Positions 28,480 through 36,035 of a DNA stretch of 64,000 bases are shown in pieces; the stretch's first letter is position 1, and the number at the start of each line of letters is the position of its first letter. A program made the position numbers and the translations under genes. This DNA comes from Dinoroseobacter shibae DFL 12 = DSM 16493 (GTDB taxonomy: Bacteria > Pseudomonadota > Alphaproteobacteria > Rhodobacterales > Rhodobacteraceae): contig NC_009952.1 in assembly GCF_000018145.1 (NCBI RefSeq), positions 744,001 through 808,000 on the forward strand. Reading direction: 5' to 3'. The notes beneath the pieces were generated by a model that worked only from the letters and a program-made list of their open reading frames with translations, made no database searches and was not told where the DNA came from.

Positions 28480-28872
28480 ATGCCCGAAGACCAGGACTGG
28501 TATTCCGAAGCGACGGCCACCTTCGGGGACAGGCTCGCCGGGGCCCGGGAGGCGGTGGGGCTGACCCAGGCGCAACTGGCCAAGCGGCTGGGCGTGAAGG
28601 CCAAGACCCTGCGCGACTGGGAAGAGGATCTGTCGGAGCCGAGGGCGAACCGGATCCAGATGCTCTCGGGGCTGCTCAACGTGTCCCTGAGCTGGCTGAT
28701 GACCGGAGAGGGCGAGGGGATCGACGCGCCCGATCTCGGCAGCGACATGCCCGGGGATGTGCGCGCCGCCCTGACCGAGCTGCGCCAGGTGCAGGCGGAG
28801 ATGACGCGCCTGAGCGGGCGCATGGCCCGGCTGGAAAAACGGCTGCGCAAGAGCCTGGAGAATGCGCCATGA
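28480..28872 (+). CDS. XRE-family helix-turn-helix regulator with C-terminal coiled coil
   Basis: The 130-residue protein has a lambda-repressor-like HTH (residues 17-70, RLAGAREAVGLTQAQLAKRLGVKAKTLRDWE). A coiled-coil tail follows (about 95-128, LTELRQVQAEMTRLSGRMARLEKRL). It is divergent from aspC. Its stop overlaps the sdhE start (ATGA), a pairing also familiar from other Rhodobacterales. Target genes are unknown. Confidence 0.85.
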   Translation: MPEDQDWYSEATATFGDRLAGAREAVGLTQAQLAKRLGVKAKTLRDWEEDLSEPRANRIQMLSGLLNVSLSWLMTGEGEGIDAPDLGSDMPGDVRAALTELRQVQAEMTRLSGRMARLEKRLRKSLENAP

Positions 28873-29168
28873 GCGAATTTCACCTGACCGAAGCCGCCAT
28901 GGGGGTCGTCACCCCCAACGAGACCCCGGAGGCCCGGATCAAGCGCATGAAGATCCGCGCCTGGCGCCGGGGGATCAAGGAAATGGACCTGATCCTCGGG
29001 CCTTACGCGGACACGCACCTCGCCGGGATGAGCGAGGCCGAGCTCGACGCGTTCGACGCGCTGCTGAAGGAAAACGACCAGGATCTCTATCAATGGGTCT
29101 CCGGGCAGGCCGCGCCACCGGAGCGGTTCGCGGCACTGGTGACGCGGTTGGGGCAGACCGGCCGTTGA
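28869..29168 (+). CDS. sdhE: Succinate dehydrogenase flavinylation factor SdhE
   Basis: This 99-residue protein of the SdhE/SDHAF2 (DUF339) family helps attach FAD to the SdhA subunit. The characteristic stretch RIKRMKIRAWRRGIKEMDLILG carries the conserved RGxxE-like motif (RRGIKEMD). YQWVSGQAAPPE near the end also matches the family. The start overlaps the regulator stop, so they are translationally coupled. The sdh genes are not in the window. Confidence 0.9.
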   Translation: MSEFHLTEAAMGVVTPNETPEARIKRMKIRAWRRGIKEMDLILGPYADTHLAGMSEAELDAFDALLKENDQDLYQWVSGQAAPPERFAALVTRLGQTGR

Positions 29169-29230
29169 CGGACCCGGACAGGTTTTTTCGATTTATCCGA
29201 CAATAGATGCGTTTGCATTAAGGGATTGTT

Positions 29231-29243
29231 GGGGAAATTCCCC
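29231..29243. promoter_or_regulatory. Palindrome before the LdtR-like regulator
   Basis: GGGGAAATTCCCC is a perfect 13-bp palindrome with one central base, 38 bases before the start at 29281. Possible self-operator of the MarR-type regulator. No experimental basis. Confidence 0.4.
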
Positions 29244-29280
29244 GAGTGTCGGCCTCAGGTACTGATACTCGGAGAATGAC

Positions 29281-29778
29281 ATGAGCTTGCACGCGCGACT
29301 GGAAGACGCCCCCGATCTCGGTGTTCTGACCGGGTATCTCGAAAGCTTGTCGCTTGTGGAACGTCTCCATCGTCTGCTGCTCGATGTGATCAAGGACGAG
29401 TTCGAGCGGGTCGGTGTGCTGGAGATCAACGCGGTGCAGGCGCTGCTGCTCTACAATATCGGCGATAACGAGGTCACGGCGGGGGAGCTGAAATCCCGCG
29501 GCTATTATCAGGGCTCCAACGTTTCGTACAACCTCAAGAAGCTTGTGGAGATGGGCTACATGCATCACCAGCGCAGCGAGATCGACCGTCGGTCCGTCCG
29601 GGTGCGCCTGACCGAGGAGGGGCACAAGGTGCGCCGGGTGGTCGGCGACCTGTTCGCGCGCCATGCAAGCGGGTTGGAAAGCAAGGGCGTTCTGGGGCGC
29701 GAAAGTCTCGAAGAGATCAACACCGCCCTGCGGCGGATGGAGCGGTACTGGGCCGACCAGATCCGCTACATCTACTGA
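29281..29778 (+). CDS. LdtR-like MarR family regulator
   Basis: The 165-residue winged-helix protein has the conserved block EINAVQALLLYNIGDNEVTAGELKSRGYYQGSNVSYNLKKLVEMGYMHH. This matches the LdtR group of alphaproteobacteria, which in Liberibacter and Sinorhizobium regulates an L,D-transpeptidase and stress tolerance. The wing is RSEIDRRSVRVRLTEEGH. The length suits the group. No transpeptidase gene is adjacent, so its targets lie elsewhere. A perfect palindrome is in its leader. Confidence 0.8.
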   Translation: MSLHARLEDAPDLGVLTGYLESLSLVERLHRLLLDVIKDEFERVGVLEINAVQALLLYNIGDNEVTAGELKSRGYYQGSNVSYNLKKLVEMGYMHHQRSEIDRRSVRVRLTEEGHKVRRVVGDLFARHASGLESKGVLGRESLEEINTALRRMERYWADQIRYIY

Positions 29779-29788
29779 GGGGCGCGGA

Positions 29789-29965
29789 ATGGACCTGGTG
29801 ATGACCGGTGTGCTCTGGCTGGGCGCGGTTGCGTGCCTCGGGGCTGCCCTCGCGCTCAGCGCGGCCCGGAGGCCAGCTCCGAGAATTGCAATACGCGTAT
29901 CTCGCGCAGCAGCTTGCGACGCATCGCCATCTCGAACCCTTCGAAGCCCAGGGCAACCTCGGTAA
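29789..29965 (+). CDS. Possible small membrane protein (doubtful)
   Basis: Frame of 58 codons starting 10 bases after the LdtR-like gene, with GAGGGGCGCGGA before the ATG. The first 26 residues form one hydrophobic helix (VMTGVLWLGAVACLGAALALSAA), but the C-terminal 35 residues are antisense to the end of the 29856 gene and look random. It could be a real small protein, or chance. No family known. Confidence 0.3.
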   Translation: MDLVMTGVLWLGAVACLGAALALSAARRPAPRIAIRVSRAAACDASPSRTLRSPGQPR

Positions 29966-30593
29966 ACGCGCCCGGACCCCGGATCACGTGGCGCTGGAAA
30001 TAGGCGACCATCTCCCCGATATGGGCATTGCGCCGGGTGGCGTCGGTGCCGGACCCCGCGCCGATGACCAAACCGTTGATGGTGATCCCGTCGAGGCGCG
30101 GATCCTGCGCCAGCATGCCCGGGGTCGGCCCGTCATTGTTCTTACCATCCCCCGACAGATCCAGCGTCTTGCGCCAGCAATCGCCCACCTGCCCGAAGGC
30201 GCGGGCGGCAAAGAGCGCGGCCCCGCCGATCGCCGTGGCGTTCTCGTTGCGCGGCCCGGAGGGACCGGCCAGCACCGAGGCCGCCGCGCGCAGATCGTCC
30301 CGGGACCGGATCGGGGTCCAGGGCAGCAGGACCGTCTGGCTGCGATAGCCGCTCCACTCGAAGATCATCAGCGTCACGGGGGCATCGGGCAGGGCGGTGA
30401 AGGCCGCGACCACCGCCGGGTCGAGCAGGGCATGGGCGAGGCCATCCCGTTGCAGGCGGTATTCGGCGGCGTCGACCGAGGCCGACACATCCATCCCGAG
30501 CGCCAACGCCTGCCGACAGGGGGTCTCGGCCCGGGCCAGGCCCGGCCCGAGCCCGACAAGGGCGGCGAGCGCCAGGGCCACCGCGCGCATCAT
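29856..30593 (-). CDS. DUF1194 von Willebrand A-type exported protein
   Basis: The 245-residue protein has a signal peptide (MMRAVALALAALVGLGPGLARA). A VWA-like domain follows with the MIDAS metal-site motif LGMDVSASVDAAEY (DxSxS), the DLSGDGKNNDGP turn and GLVIGAG. DUF1194 proteins are periplasmic and function is not known. The start is taken at the double ATG 30593/30590. It is 2 bases downstream of the glyoxalase stop. Confidence 0.8.
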   Translation of the reverse strand: MMRAVALALAALVGLGPGLARAETPCRQALALGMDVSASVDAAEYRLQRDGLAHALLDPAVVAAFTALPDAPVTLMIFEWSGYRSQTVLLPWTPIRSRDDLRAAASVLAGPSGPRNENATAIGGAALFAARAFGQVGDCWRKTLDLSGDGKNNDGPTPGMLAQDPRLDGITINGLVIGAGSGTDATRRNAHIGEMVAYFQRHVIRGPGAFTEVALGFEGFEMAMRRKLLREIRVLQFSELASGPR

Positions 30594-30594
30594 C

Positions 30595-31023
30595 CTACCA
30601 GTGCCCGGTGTTTTCCATTTGCGCCCAGGGCTCGGCCGGGGGCAGGGCATCGCCTTTCTGCAGAAGCTCGATCGAGACGTTGTCGGGCGAGCGCACGAAG
30701 GCCATGTGCCCGTCCCGCGGCGGGCGGTTGATGGTCACGCCCGCGTCCATCAGGCGCTGGCACAGCCCGTAGATGTCGTCGGTCAGGAAGGCGAGATGCC
30801 CGAAATGACGGCTGTCGCTCGGCAGGCCCTCATCCCCGTCCCAGTTATAGGTCAGCTCCAGCGGCGGCGCGCCGGTGTCGCCCGGGGCCTTCAGGAACAC
30901 CAGGGTGAAGCGGCCCTGTTCGCTGTCGCGGCGGCGGACCTCTTCGAGGCCGAGCAGCTTGTAGAAGGCGAGGGAGGTGTCCAGGTCCTTTACGCGGACC
31001 ATGGTGTGATAGAATTCCAGCAT
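30595..31023 (-). CDS. Glyoxalase I-type (VOC) protein, likely lactoylglutathione lyase
   Basis: This 142-residue vicinal-oxygen-chelate protein shows two beta-alpha-beta-beta-beta modules. Metal ligand positions of glyoxalase I appear intact: His in FYHTMVRV, Glu in PPLELTYNW, His in HFGHLAF and Glu in NVSIELLQ. It probably converts the hemithioacetal of methylglyoxal and glutathione to S-D-lactoylglutathione. It is divergent from thyX and followed by the DUF1194 gene. Confidence 0.85.
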   Translation of the reverse strand: MLEFYHTMVRVKDLDTSLAFYKLLGLEEVRRRDSEQGRFTLVFLKAPGDTGAPPLELTYNWDGDEGLPSDSRHFGHLAFLTDDIYGLCQRLMDAGVTINRPPRDGHMAFVRSPDNVSIELLQKGDALPPAEPWAQMENTGHW

Positions 31024-31092
31024 GAGTCTTGTCCGTTAGTTCCGGTGCCCAACAGGTAGCCGGAACCGGGGGCGGAGCAAGCCGGACCCGGG

Positions 31093-31169
31093 TTATCCAC
31101 AAGATTCTGTGGGGTGCGGCCCGCACGAACACATTTTGTGGTAGAAATCCCGGCCCGAATCCACAGAAT
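31093..31169. promoter_or_regulatory. DnaA-box-like cluster upstream of thyX
   Basis: A perfect DnaA box consensus TTATCCACA lies at 31093-31101. CCACA/TGTGG half-sites recur at 31097, 31108, 31137 and 31161, within 69 bp of the divergent glyoxalase-thyX region. The sequence CCACAAGATTCTGTGG also resembles an imperfect NrdR box. So replication- or dNTP-linked control of thyX is suggested, not shown. Confidence 0.45.
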
Positions 31170-31199
31170 GTAGATATGTCAGGAAAAGAGGCGCTTCCC

Positions 31200-32117
31200 A
31201 TGAACGACCAGGCCGACACGCCCCAGACACCCGAGGCCGAGATCGCGGCCCTGCGCTCCAACCCGCAGCCGACCCTTCGGGCGGTCGCCCCGGGGATGGA
31301 GGCGCATCTCTATACGCCGCAGCCGGTGCTGGACCACGGCTTCGTGCGGGTGGTGGATTACATGGGCGACGACGCGGCGATCGTGCAGGCGGCGCGGGTC
31401 AGCTACGGCGCGGGCACCAAGAAGGCGCGCGACGACAGCGGGCTGATCCGGTACCTGATGCGGCACTGGCATTCGACGCCGTTCGAAATGTGCGAGATCA
31501 AGCTGCATGTGAAGCTGCCGGTCTTCGTGGCGCGCCAGTGGATCCGGCACCGCACGGCGAATGTGAACGAGTATTCCGCGCGGTATTCGGTGCTTGACCG
31601 GGAGTTCTACATCCCCGCGCCGGAACAGCTCGCCGCCCAGTCCCGGGTGAACAACCAGGGGCGCGGCGAGACCCTGCAGGGCGCGGAGGCCGAGCGGGTG
31701 CTGCGGCTTCTGAAGGAAGACAGCATGCGGGCCTATGACCATTACGAAGAAATGCTGAGCCAGGACGGCCAGCAGGGCCTGGCGCGGGAGTTGGCGCGGA
31801 TGAACCTGCCGGCCAATGTCTATACCCAGTGGTACTGGAAGGTGGACCTGCACAACCTGTTCCATTTCCTGCGGCTGCGGGCCGATGCCCATGCGCAGTA
31901 CGAGATACGGGTCTATGCGGATGCGATTTGCGAGATGGTGAAGGACTGGGTCCCGGCGGCCTATGCCGCGTTCGAGGATTACCGGATGGGCGCGGTGCAG
32001 CTGAGCGCCAGGGGCGTCGATTGCCTGAAGCGGCGGCTTGCAGGCGAAACCGTCACCCAGGAGAATTCCGGCATGAGCAAGGGTGAGTGGCGCGAGTTCG
32101 AGGCCGTCTGGGGCTGA
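31200..32117 (+). CDS. thyX: FAD-dependent thymidylate synthase
   Basis: This 305-residue flavin-dependent enzyme makes dTMP from dUMP with methylenetetrahydrofolate and NADPH. The ThyX motif is [15 protein letters not shown] (about residues 118-132). The start ATG 31200 was chosen over upstream ATGs because AAAGAGG lies before it and the earlier frame is the divergent regulatory region. Cell-wide, organisms with ThyX often lack ThyA, but that cannot be checked here. Confidence 0.94.
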   Translation: MNDQADTPQTPEAEIAALRSNPQPTLRAVAPGMEAHLYTPQPVLDHGFVRVVDYMGDDAAIVQAARVSYGAGTKKARDDSGLIRYLMRHWHSTPFEMCEIKLHVKLPVFVARQWIRHRTANVNEYSARYSVLDREFYIPAPEQLAAQSRVNNQGRGETLQGAEAERVLRLLKEDSMRAYDHYEEMLSQDGQQGLARELARMNLPANVYTQWYWKVDLHNLFHFLRLRADAHAQYEIRVYADAICEMVKDWVPAAYAAFEDYRMGAVQLSARGVDCLKRRLAGETVTQENSGMSKGEWREFEAVWG

Positions 32118-32204
32118 GCCCGCCGGCGATCTGGACAGGTGCTTGGGCCGAAGCGCGGACGCTTCGGGTCTTGGTGCATGCGGGGCTGGAGGGGGAGGGT
32201 CGTG

Positions 32205-32414
32205 TCAGCCCACGACCTTCAATTCGGTCGCGGAGGACCTGCCGTCTCGGCCTTCCCTGAGCTCATATTCGATCTTGGTATTGTCGGCCAGGCCCGTCAG
32301 GCCGGCCCGTTCCACGGCCGAGATATGCACGAACACATCCTTGCCGCCTTCGTCGGGTGCGATGAACCCGTAACCCTTGGTTGTATTGAACCACTTCACG
32401 GTGCCAGTCGGCAT
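32205..32414 (-). CDS. Cold shock protein, CspA family
   Basis: This 69-residue single cold-shock domain starts MPTGTVKWFNTTKGYGFI and contains the RNP1 (KGYGFI) and RNP2 (DVFVHI) nucleic-acid-binding motifs. It should act as an RNA chaperone. The start was set at ATG 32414 with GGGAGACG upstream; the upstream frame is its long leader. A hairpin lies in that leader. Confidence 0.94.
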   Translation of the reverse strand: MPTGTVKWFNTTKGYGFIAPDEGGKDVFVHISAVERAGLTGLADNTKIEYELREGRDGRSSATELKVVG

Positions 32415-32443
32415 GTCCGCGTCTCCCTTCTCGGTAGTCCTCA

Positions 32444-32458
32444 GATGCCGAAGGCATC
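32444..32458 (-). other. Small hairpin in the 5' leader of the cold shock gene
   Basis: Six-base perfect stem GATGCC / GGCATC with a three-base loop, 30 bases before the start codon. Such leaders in csp mRNAs can switch with temperature, but I can only point to the stem. Confidence 0.35.
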
Positions 32459-32634
32459 GTTTTGCTGGTTTTCGTATCCGGGTCCGCGCCCCGGGCAGGG
32501 TGCAAATGCGCCTTGAAACCAAGGTCATTTACAAAATTACACGTGGGTCGCCCGTTTCATAAGTCAAAGAAAATTTGGGCTTGAGCCGCGCGGTCCGGCG
32601 GTGTTCATTTCTGCGAGGAACCGGGGAGGACTGG

Positions 32635-32946
32635 ATGCGGGTTTACGGGATCAAGACATGCGACACGTGCCGGAAAGCCGTGGGTGCGCTGGGCGCGGAA
32701 CTGCGCGATATCCGCGCCGAGCGCCTGACGGCGGCGGAGATCGACAGGTTCCTGGCGGCCTTCGGTGACGCGCTGGTCAACACCCGCTCGACCACCTGGC
32801 GGGGGCTGGACGAGGCGGCGCGGGCGCAGGCGCCCGAGGCGTTGCTGGCGGCGCATCCAACCTTGATGAAACGCCCGGTGATCGAGACCCCGGACGGCAC
32901 GCTTCACCTCGGCTGGGGGGCGGATGTGAAGGCGCGGCTGCTCTGA
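32635..32946 (+). CDS. ArsC/Spx-family thioredoxin-fold protein
   Basis: The 103-residue protein has the ArsC-family N-terminus RVYGIKTCDTCRKAVGALG with a CxxC. The middle contains LVNTRSTTWRGLDEAAR and the end has MKRPVIETPDGTLHLGW, matching the ArsC/Spx-like group of unknown substrate (often called arsenate reductase or YffB-like). It lacks the ArsC catalytic arginine triad as far as I can see. It is divergent from the cold shock gene and convergent with bufD, whose 3' end overlaps it by 43 bases. Confidence 0.75.
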   Translation: MRVYGIKTCDTCRKAVGALGAELRDIRAERLTAAEIDRFLAAFGDALVNTRSTTWRGLDEAARAQAPEALLAAHPTLMKRPVIETPDGTLHLGWGADVKARLL

Positions 32947-33470
32947 CGCAAGAGCGCGTCGACCGAGACCGGTCCGGCGCCGCGCAGCACGAGGTAGCCC
33001 AGCACGAAGACCCAGAACGCCCGTTGATCCAGGATCAGCGACGAGGGGTCGCCGTCGAAAAACGCGCCGATATCTTTCGGCCCGAGCCCGTGACCGGTCA
33101 CGTCGACCCAGCTTTGCACCACCACGAAGCCGATCATGCCGAGCGCGGCCAGACGGGTGAAGAGGCCGAGCACGATCAGGACGGGCAGGATGAATTCGGC
33201 CCAGGTGCCCGCCACGGCGACGGCCCAGTGGAAGACGCCCAGTTGCGAGGTGTCGTAGCCGAGTGCCTCGACGGTTTTGGGGAAGATCTGGATATAGGCG
33301 CCGGTGGAGGGGAAGAGGAAGCCGAAGACTCCGTCGCCGAGCTTGGTCAGGCCGGAATTCCAGTAATAGACGAAGAGCACGGCCGCGAAGAGCAGGCGCG
33401 CGGCGGTCGGGGTCAGCCAGTGGGCGATGTCGTCGAGAACATCGGTGACACGGGCGTAGAGCGTCAGCAT
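32904..33470 (-). CDS. bufD: DoxX family membrane protein of the bufferin cluster
   Basis: The 188-residue protein has four to five helices (TAARLLFAAVLFVYYWNSGLTKLGD, FHWAVAVAGTWAEFILPVLIVLGLFTRLAALGMIGFVVV). The conserved DoxX arginine/glutamate pattern is present. It is last of the four-gene group bufA-bufB-bufC-bufD. The same order with DUF2282, DUF692, DUF2063 and DoxX is known as gigPABT or buf clusters. DoxX is thought to be a membrane partner of the export or redox step. The start ATG 33470 overlaps the bufC stop. A much longer open frame runs upstream but is a shadow. Confidence 0.85.
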   Translation of the reverse strand: MLTLYARVTDVLDDIAHWLTPTAARLLFAAVLFVYYWNSGLTKLGDGVFGFLFPSTGAYIQIFPKTVEALGYDTSQLGVFHWAVAVAGTWAEFILPVLIVLGLFTRLAALGMIGFVVVQSWVDVTGHGLGPKDIGAFFDGDPSSLILDQRAFWVFVLGYLVLRGAGPVSVDALLRQSSRAFTSAPQPR

Positions 33471-34210
33471 GGGGTCTCCTCCGAGAAGAGTTGCTCGGAA
33501 AAGGCGAGCGACAGGGTTGTGGTCAGATCGAAAGCGGGGGCCTCGGCGGTGGCGGCGGTCAGGGCCGTGCCGAACGGCTCGCCTGCTTGCAGGGTCTTGA
33601 GGAAGGTGAAGGCGCCGGGGGCGAGGGTTTGCGGCGCGGGATCGAAGCCCGGGCGCGTGACCGCGATATCCTGTGGACCCGGGCCCGGGGGCGGCGCGTC
33701 GGCCGCGGTGTTGGCACGCCAAATGTCGAAAGCCGCAAGGGGGCTGCGCAGCAGGATCAGGGACGGGGCGAGGGCAAAGCGCGTCTGCACCAGGGTGTCG
33801 GGCGGCAGCGCGGCGAAGCGCGCGGGCGGCAGGGTCCGGTGGTCGGCGGCGTGGTAGCTGATGCGCAGGGCAAGCTCCAGCCGCGCGACATCGGCGAGAT
33901 AGGGCAGGTGGGCCACTGGCGGGAAGGTTTCGAGAAACGCGGGCAGGGCGGTGCCATAGCCGCTGATCACCGGGGAGCGCGGCGGGTGTGCGCGCAGAAA
34001 CACGCCCGCCATGGCCTTGAAGAACGCGTCGCCGACGAGTTTGCGGATCACCGGGAAGCCGGTTTCCAGCGCCTCGGTGAGAGAGGCCGCGACGTTGTTG
34101 CGGTAGATATTGAAGCGTTTGGTCGAGATGCGGCCCTGCGGGTCGGTGATGCCCGTGGGGACCGGAGCGTCGGGGCGCAGCAGGGCGTCGGTGAAGGCGG
34201 TCTGGCTCAT
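33464..34210 (-). CDS. bufC: DUF2063 partner protein of MNIO enzyme (bufferin maturation)
   Basis: The 248-residue protein starts [19 protein letters not shown] and continues [29 protein letters not shown], the DUF2063 hallmark. [14 protein letters not shown] and [19 protein letters not shown] follow. In bufferin and methanobactin-like pathways this partner binds the precursor and delivers it to the MNIO enzyme. The start ATG overlaps the bufB stop as ATGA, and its stop overlaps bufD, so the three are tightly coupled. Confidence 0.88.
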   Translation of the reverse strand: MSQTAFTDALLRPDAPVPTGITDPQGRISTKRFNIYRNNVAASLTEALETGFPVIRKLVGDAFFKAMAGVFLRAHPPRSPVISGYGTALPAFLETFPPVAHLPYLADVARLELALRISYHAADHRTLPPARFAALPPDTLVQTRFALAPSLILLRSPLAAFDIWRANTAADAPPPGPGPQDIAVTRPGFDPAPQTLAPGAFTFLKTLQAGEPFGTALTAATAEAPAFDLTTTLSLAFSEQLFSEETPC

Positions 34211-35073
34211 GGTGCGACCGGGGATGCCAGCGGGGCCAAGAGGTCGGCGGCCCGGCGGGCCTCGGCGGCGAGCACCGGCCAGTCCGGCACATCTGTGTCC
34301 CATTCGATCAGGGTCGGGCGGGGCCCGGAACGCGCCAGGGTGTGGGCGTAGAGCGCCCAGACCGGGTCCACGACCTCTGCCCCGTGGCTGTCGATCAGCA
34401 GGGGCGCGCCGTACTCGTCGGCGTCCTCTTCATGGCCGCCGAGATGGATCTCGCCCACGGCGGCGAGCGGGAAGGCGTCGATATAGGCGCGGGGGTCCCA
34501 GTTCTGGTTCGTGGCGGAGACGAAGACGTTGTTGACGTCGAGCAGCAGGCCGCAGCCCGTGCGCCGGGTAATCTCGGTCAGAAAGTCGATCTCGGACATC
34601 TCGCTGTCGGTGAAGGCCACGTAGGTGGAGGGGTTTTCCAGCAGCATCCGGCGGCCCAGTGTCGTCTGGACCTGGTCGATATGGGCGCAGACCCGGGCGA
34701 GGGTGGCCTGCGTGTAGGGCAGGGGCAGCAGGTCGTTGAGGAAGTGGCTGTCATGGGTGGACCAGGCGAGATGTTCGGAGAAGCTGGCGGGGTTGAGCCA
34801 TTTCACCAGGTGCTTGAGCCGGGCGAGGTGGTCGGCGTTGAGCGGGCCCTCGCCGCCGATGGACAGCCCGACGCCATGGACCGAGATCGGGAAGCGGTCG
34901 GCCAAGGCCTTGAGCTGGGCGATGGGGCGTCCGCCGGCGCCCATGTAGTTCTCGGCGTGGATCTCCAGCCAGGCGACGGGGGCGGGGGCGTCGAGGATGT
35001 CCTGAAAGTGCTGCGCCTTGTAGCCGACGCCGGGGGCGGCGGGCAGGGGGCGGTCGGGAGAGTGGTCGAACAT
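34207..35073 (-). CDS. bufB: DUF692 multinuclear non-heme iron oxygenase (MNIO), bufferin maturase
   Basis: This 288-residue TIM-barrel enzyme of the MbnB/TglH/MNIO family binds two or three irons. The metal-ligand motifs are visible in order: [70 protein letters not shown] and LIDSHGAEV, all with the expected His, Glu, Asp and Asn. The family oxidises Cys in precursor peptides (5-thiooxazole in bufferins). The start was taken at ATG 35073 ([20 protein letters not shown]), which aligns with the family N-terminus. Confidence 0.92.
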   Translation of the reverse strand: MFDHSPDRPLPAAPGVGYKAQHFQDILDAPAPVAWLEIHAENYMGAGGRPIAQLKALADRFPISVHGVGLSIGGEGPLNADHLARLKHLVKWLNPASFSEHLAWSTHDSHFLNDLLPLPYTQATLARVCAHIDQVQTTLGRRMLLENPSTYVAFTDSEMSEIDFLTEITRRTGCGLLLDVNNVFVSATNQNWDPRAYIDAFPLAAVGEIHLGGHEEDADEYGAPLLIDSHGAEVVDPVWALYAHTLARSGPRPTLIEWDTDVPDWPVLAAEARRAADLLAPLASPVAP

Positions 35074-35111
35074 GGCGCGTCTTTCAGGTCTCGGGCAGGG
35101 AAGAAAGGCAT

Positions 35112-35148
35112 GGGTGCCGGTCGGGGGATCGACCCCCGTCCGGCACCC
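35112..35148 (-). other. Very strong stem-loop between bufA and bufB
   Basis: Arms of 16 bases (35112-35127 and 35133-35148) are complementary except at one position, with a five-base loop. It lies in the 126-base gap after the bufA stop, before the bufB start at 35073. No T tract follows, so it is more likely an mRNA-processing or partial-attenuation element that sets precursor over enzyme levels. Confidence 0.7.
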
Positions 35149-35161
35149 CGGCTGCACGCAT

Positions 35162-35181
35162 CCGGTCCCCGCGGAGACCGG
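35162..35181 (-). other. Second, smaller stem-loop between bufA and bufB
   Basis: Six-base stem CCGGTC / GACCGG with an eight-base loop, just upstream (in transcript order) of the large stem-loop. It may assist its folding. Confidence 0.45.
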
Positions 35182-35199
35182 GCGCGTGGTGCGGCGCGC

Positions 35200-35487
35200 T
35201 CAGGCCGGCAGGTCGCGGTCGAGGGCTTCGAGGGAGCCCATGCGGTCGCCGGGCACTTCCATGGTCTCGCAGGTGCCAGCGGGCACGAGGGTCCAGGCGT
35301 TGCCTTGGTAGTCCACGGTGGAACTGCCCGCGCAGGTGGTGCCGGGGCCGGCAGCGCAGTCGTTCTCGCCCGCCAGGGACACGCCGAAGCATTTCTCTTG
35401 TGCCTGGGCCTCGGCGGTGGTGGCGTGACCGGTCAGAGCGGCGGCAACGGCCCCGGCGAGAGCGACGGCGGTAATGGATTTCGACAT
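35200..35487 (-). CDS. bufA: DUF2282 bufferin precursor peptide
   Basis: The 95-residue precursor has a Sec-type signal peptide ([20 protein letters not shown]) followed by a core with four Cys at residues 33, 44, 52 and 73. The core includes [14 protein letters not shown] (31-44), GTTCAGSS and [12 protein letters not shown]. This is the DUF2282 pattern: EKCxGxxxAGxNDCAAGxGTxCAG. In Caulobacter-type bufferins the inner Cys residues become thiooxazoles that bind copper. It is first in the operon and is separated from bufB by 126 bases with strong stem-loops. Export to the periplasm is expected. Confidence 0.9.
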   Translation of the reverse strand: MSKSITAVALAGAVAAALTGHATTAEAQAQEKCFGVSLAGENDCAAGPGTTCAGSSTVDYQGNAWTLVPAGTCETMEVPGDRMGSLEALDRDLPA

Positions 35488-36035
35488 GGATTTCTCTTTC
35501 GTTTTGGGTTGTCCATCCCCCGCTCCGGTCTGTGTCCGGGGATGCGGGGCTCGCGTCTTGCGATGCCCTGACCGTAGGCCAAGGGGGCGCTCACGCCCTA
35601 CTCACCGGCGCGTGTGTCACGGAGCCGTGTTGCGGAGAAACATTGTTTCAAAAATGCCCCCGGTTTCGCGTGGTCTGTTCACGGGGATGTTTGGGCGCGC
35701 GAGCGGGTTGGGGCTTTTCGTGAGGAGGCCCGCGGGATTGCTGCGCTGCGGCTGAAACAAAGACAAAAGGGGCGCTGCCGTCCCGTGGCGCACCATGGGG
35801 CGGGTCGTGAGGACATGTGAGCGCTGCGCCCTGTACCCCTCGGTGGACGCGTGGGATTTTGGTCTCCCACACAAGGACCGCGTCAGGGCCCTTATCATGG
35901 GCCGTGGCCATTCCCCCGTGCCCATGCCATCGTCGGGCAAGGCGTCGCGGATACTGCGCTCTGTCTCAGGGCGATCCGCCGCGCATCGACACGCGCCGCC
36001 GCGCGCCATGGCCCGCAACCGGAGGATCACCCCGC
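35488..36035. other. Gene-free region between bufA and tartrate dehydrogenase
   Basis: 548 bases between divergent genes, with no convincing frame. Visible are a hairpin in the bufA leader (35514-35544), a GTGGGA/TCCCAC stem at 35851-35870, and an A+T-richer patch about 35635-35660. Promoters of both genes must be here, but I cannot place them with confidence. Confidence 0.5.
35514..35544 (-). other. Hairpin in the 5' leader of bufA
   Basis: CATCCCC pairs with GGGGATG and an inner CCGG/CCGG pair, with a four-base bulge, about 27-57 bases before the bufA start. Could be a structured leader controlling the precursor gene. Weak evidence. Confidence 0.3.

Noticed and set aside
32904-34292. 462-codon frame fusing DoxX with sequence upstream
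   Set aside because: The upstream part is DUF2063 read in another frame. DoxX starts at ATG 33470.
35488-35640. ECF-type (SigF-like) promoter for bufA
   Set aside because: I looked for GTAACC or a similar -35 with CGAA-like -10 on the minus strand and found no pair with correct spacing.
35617-36030. Minus-strand open frame of 137 codons
   Set aside because: No plausible start site, composition or homology; lies in the promoter region of bufA and the dehydrogenase.
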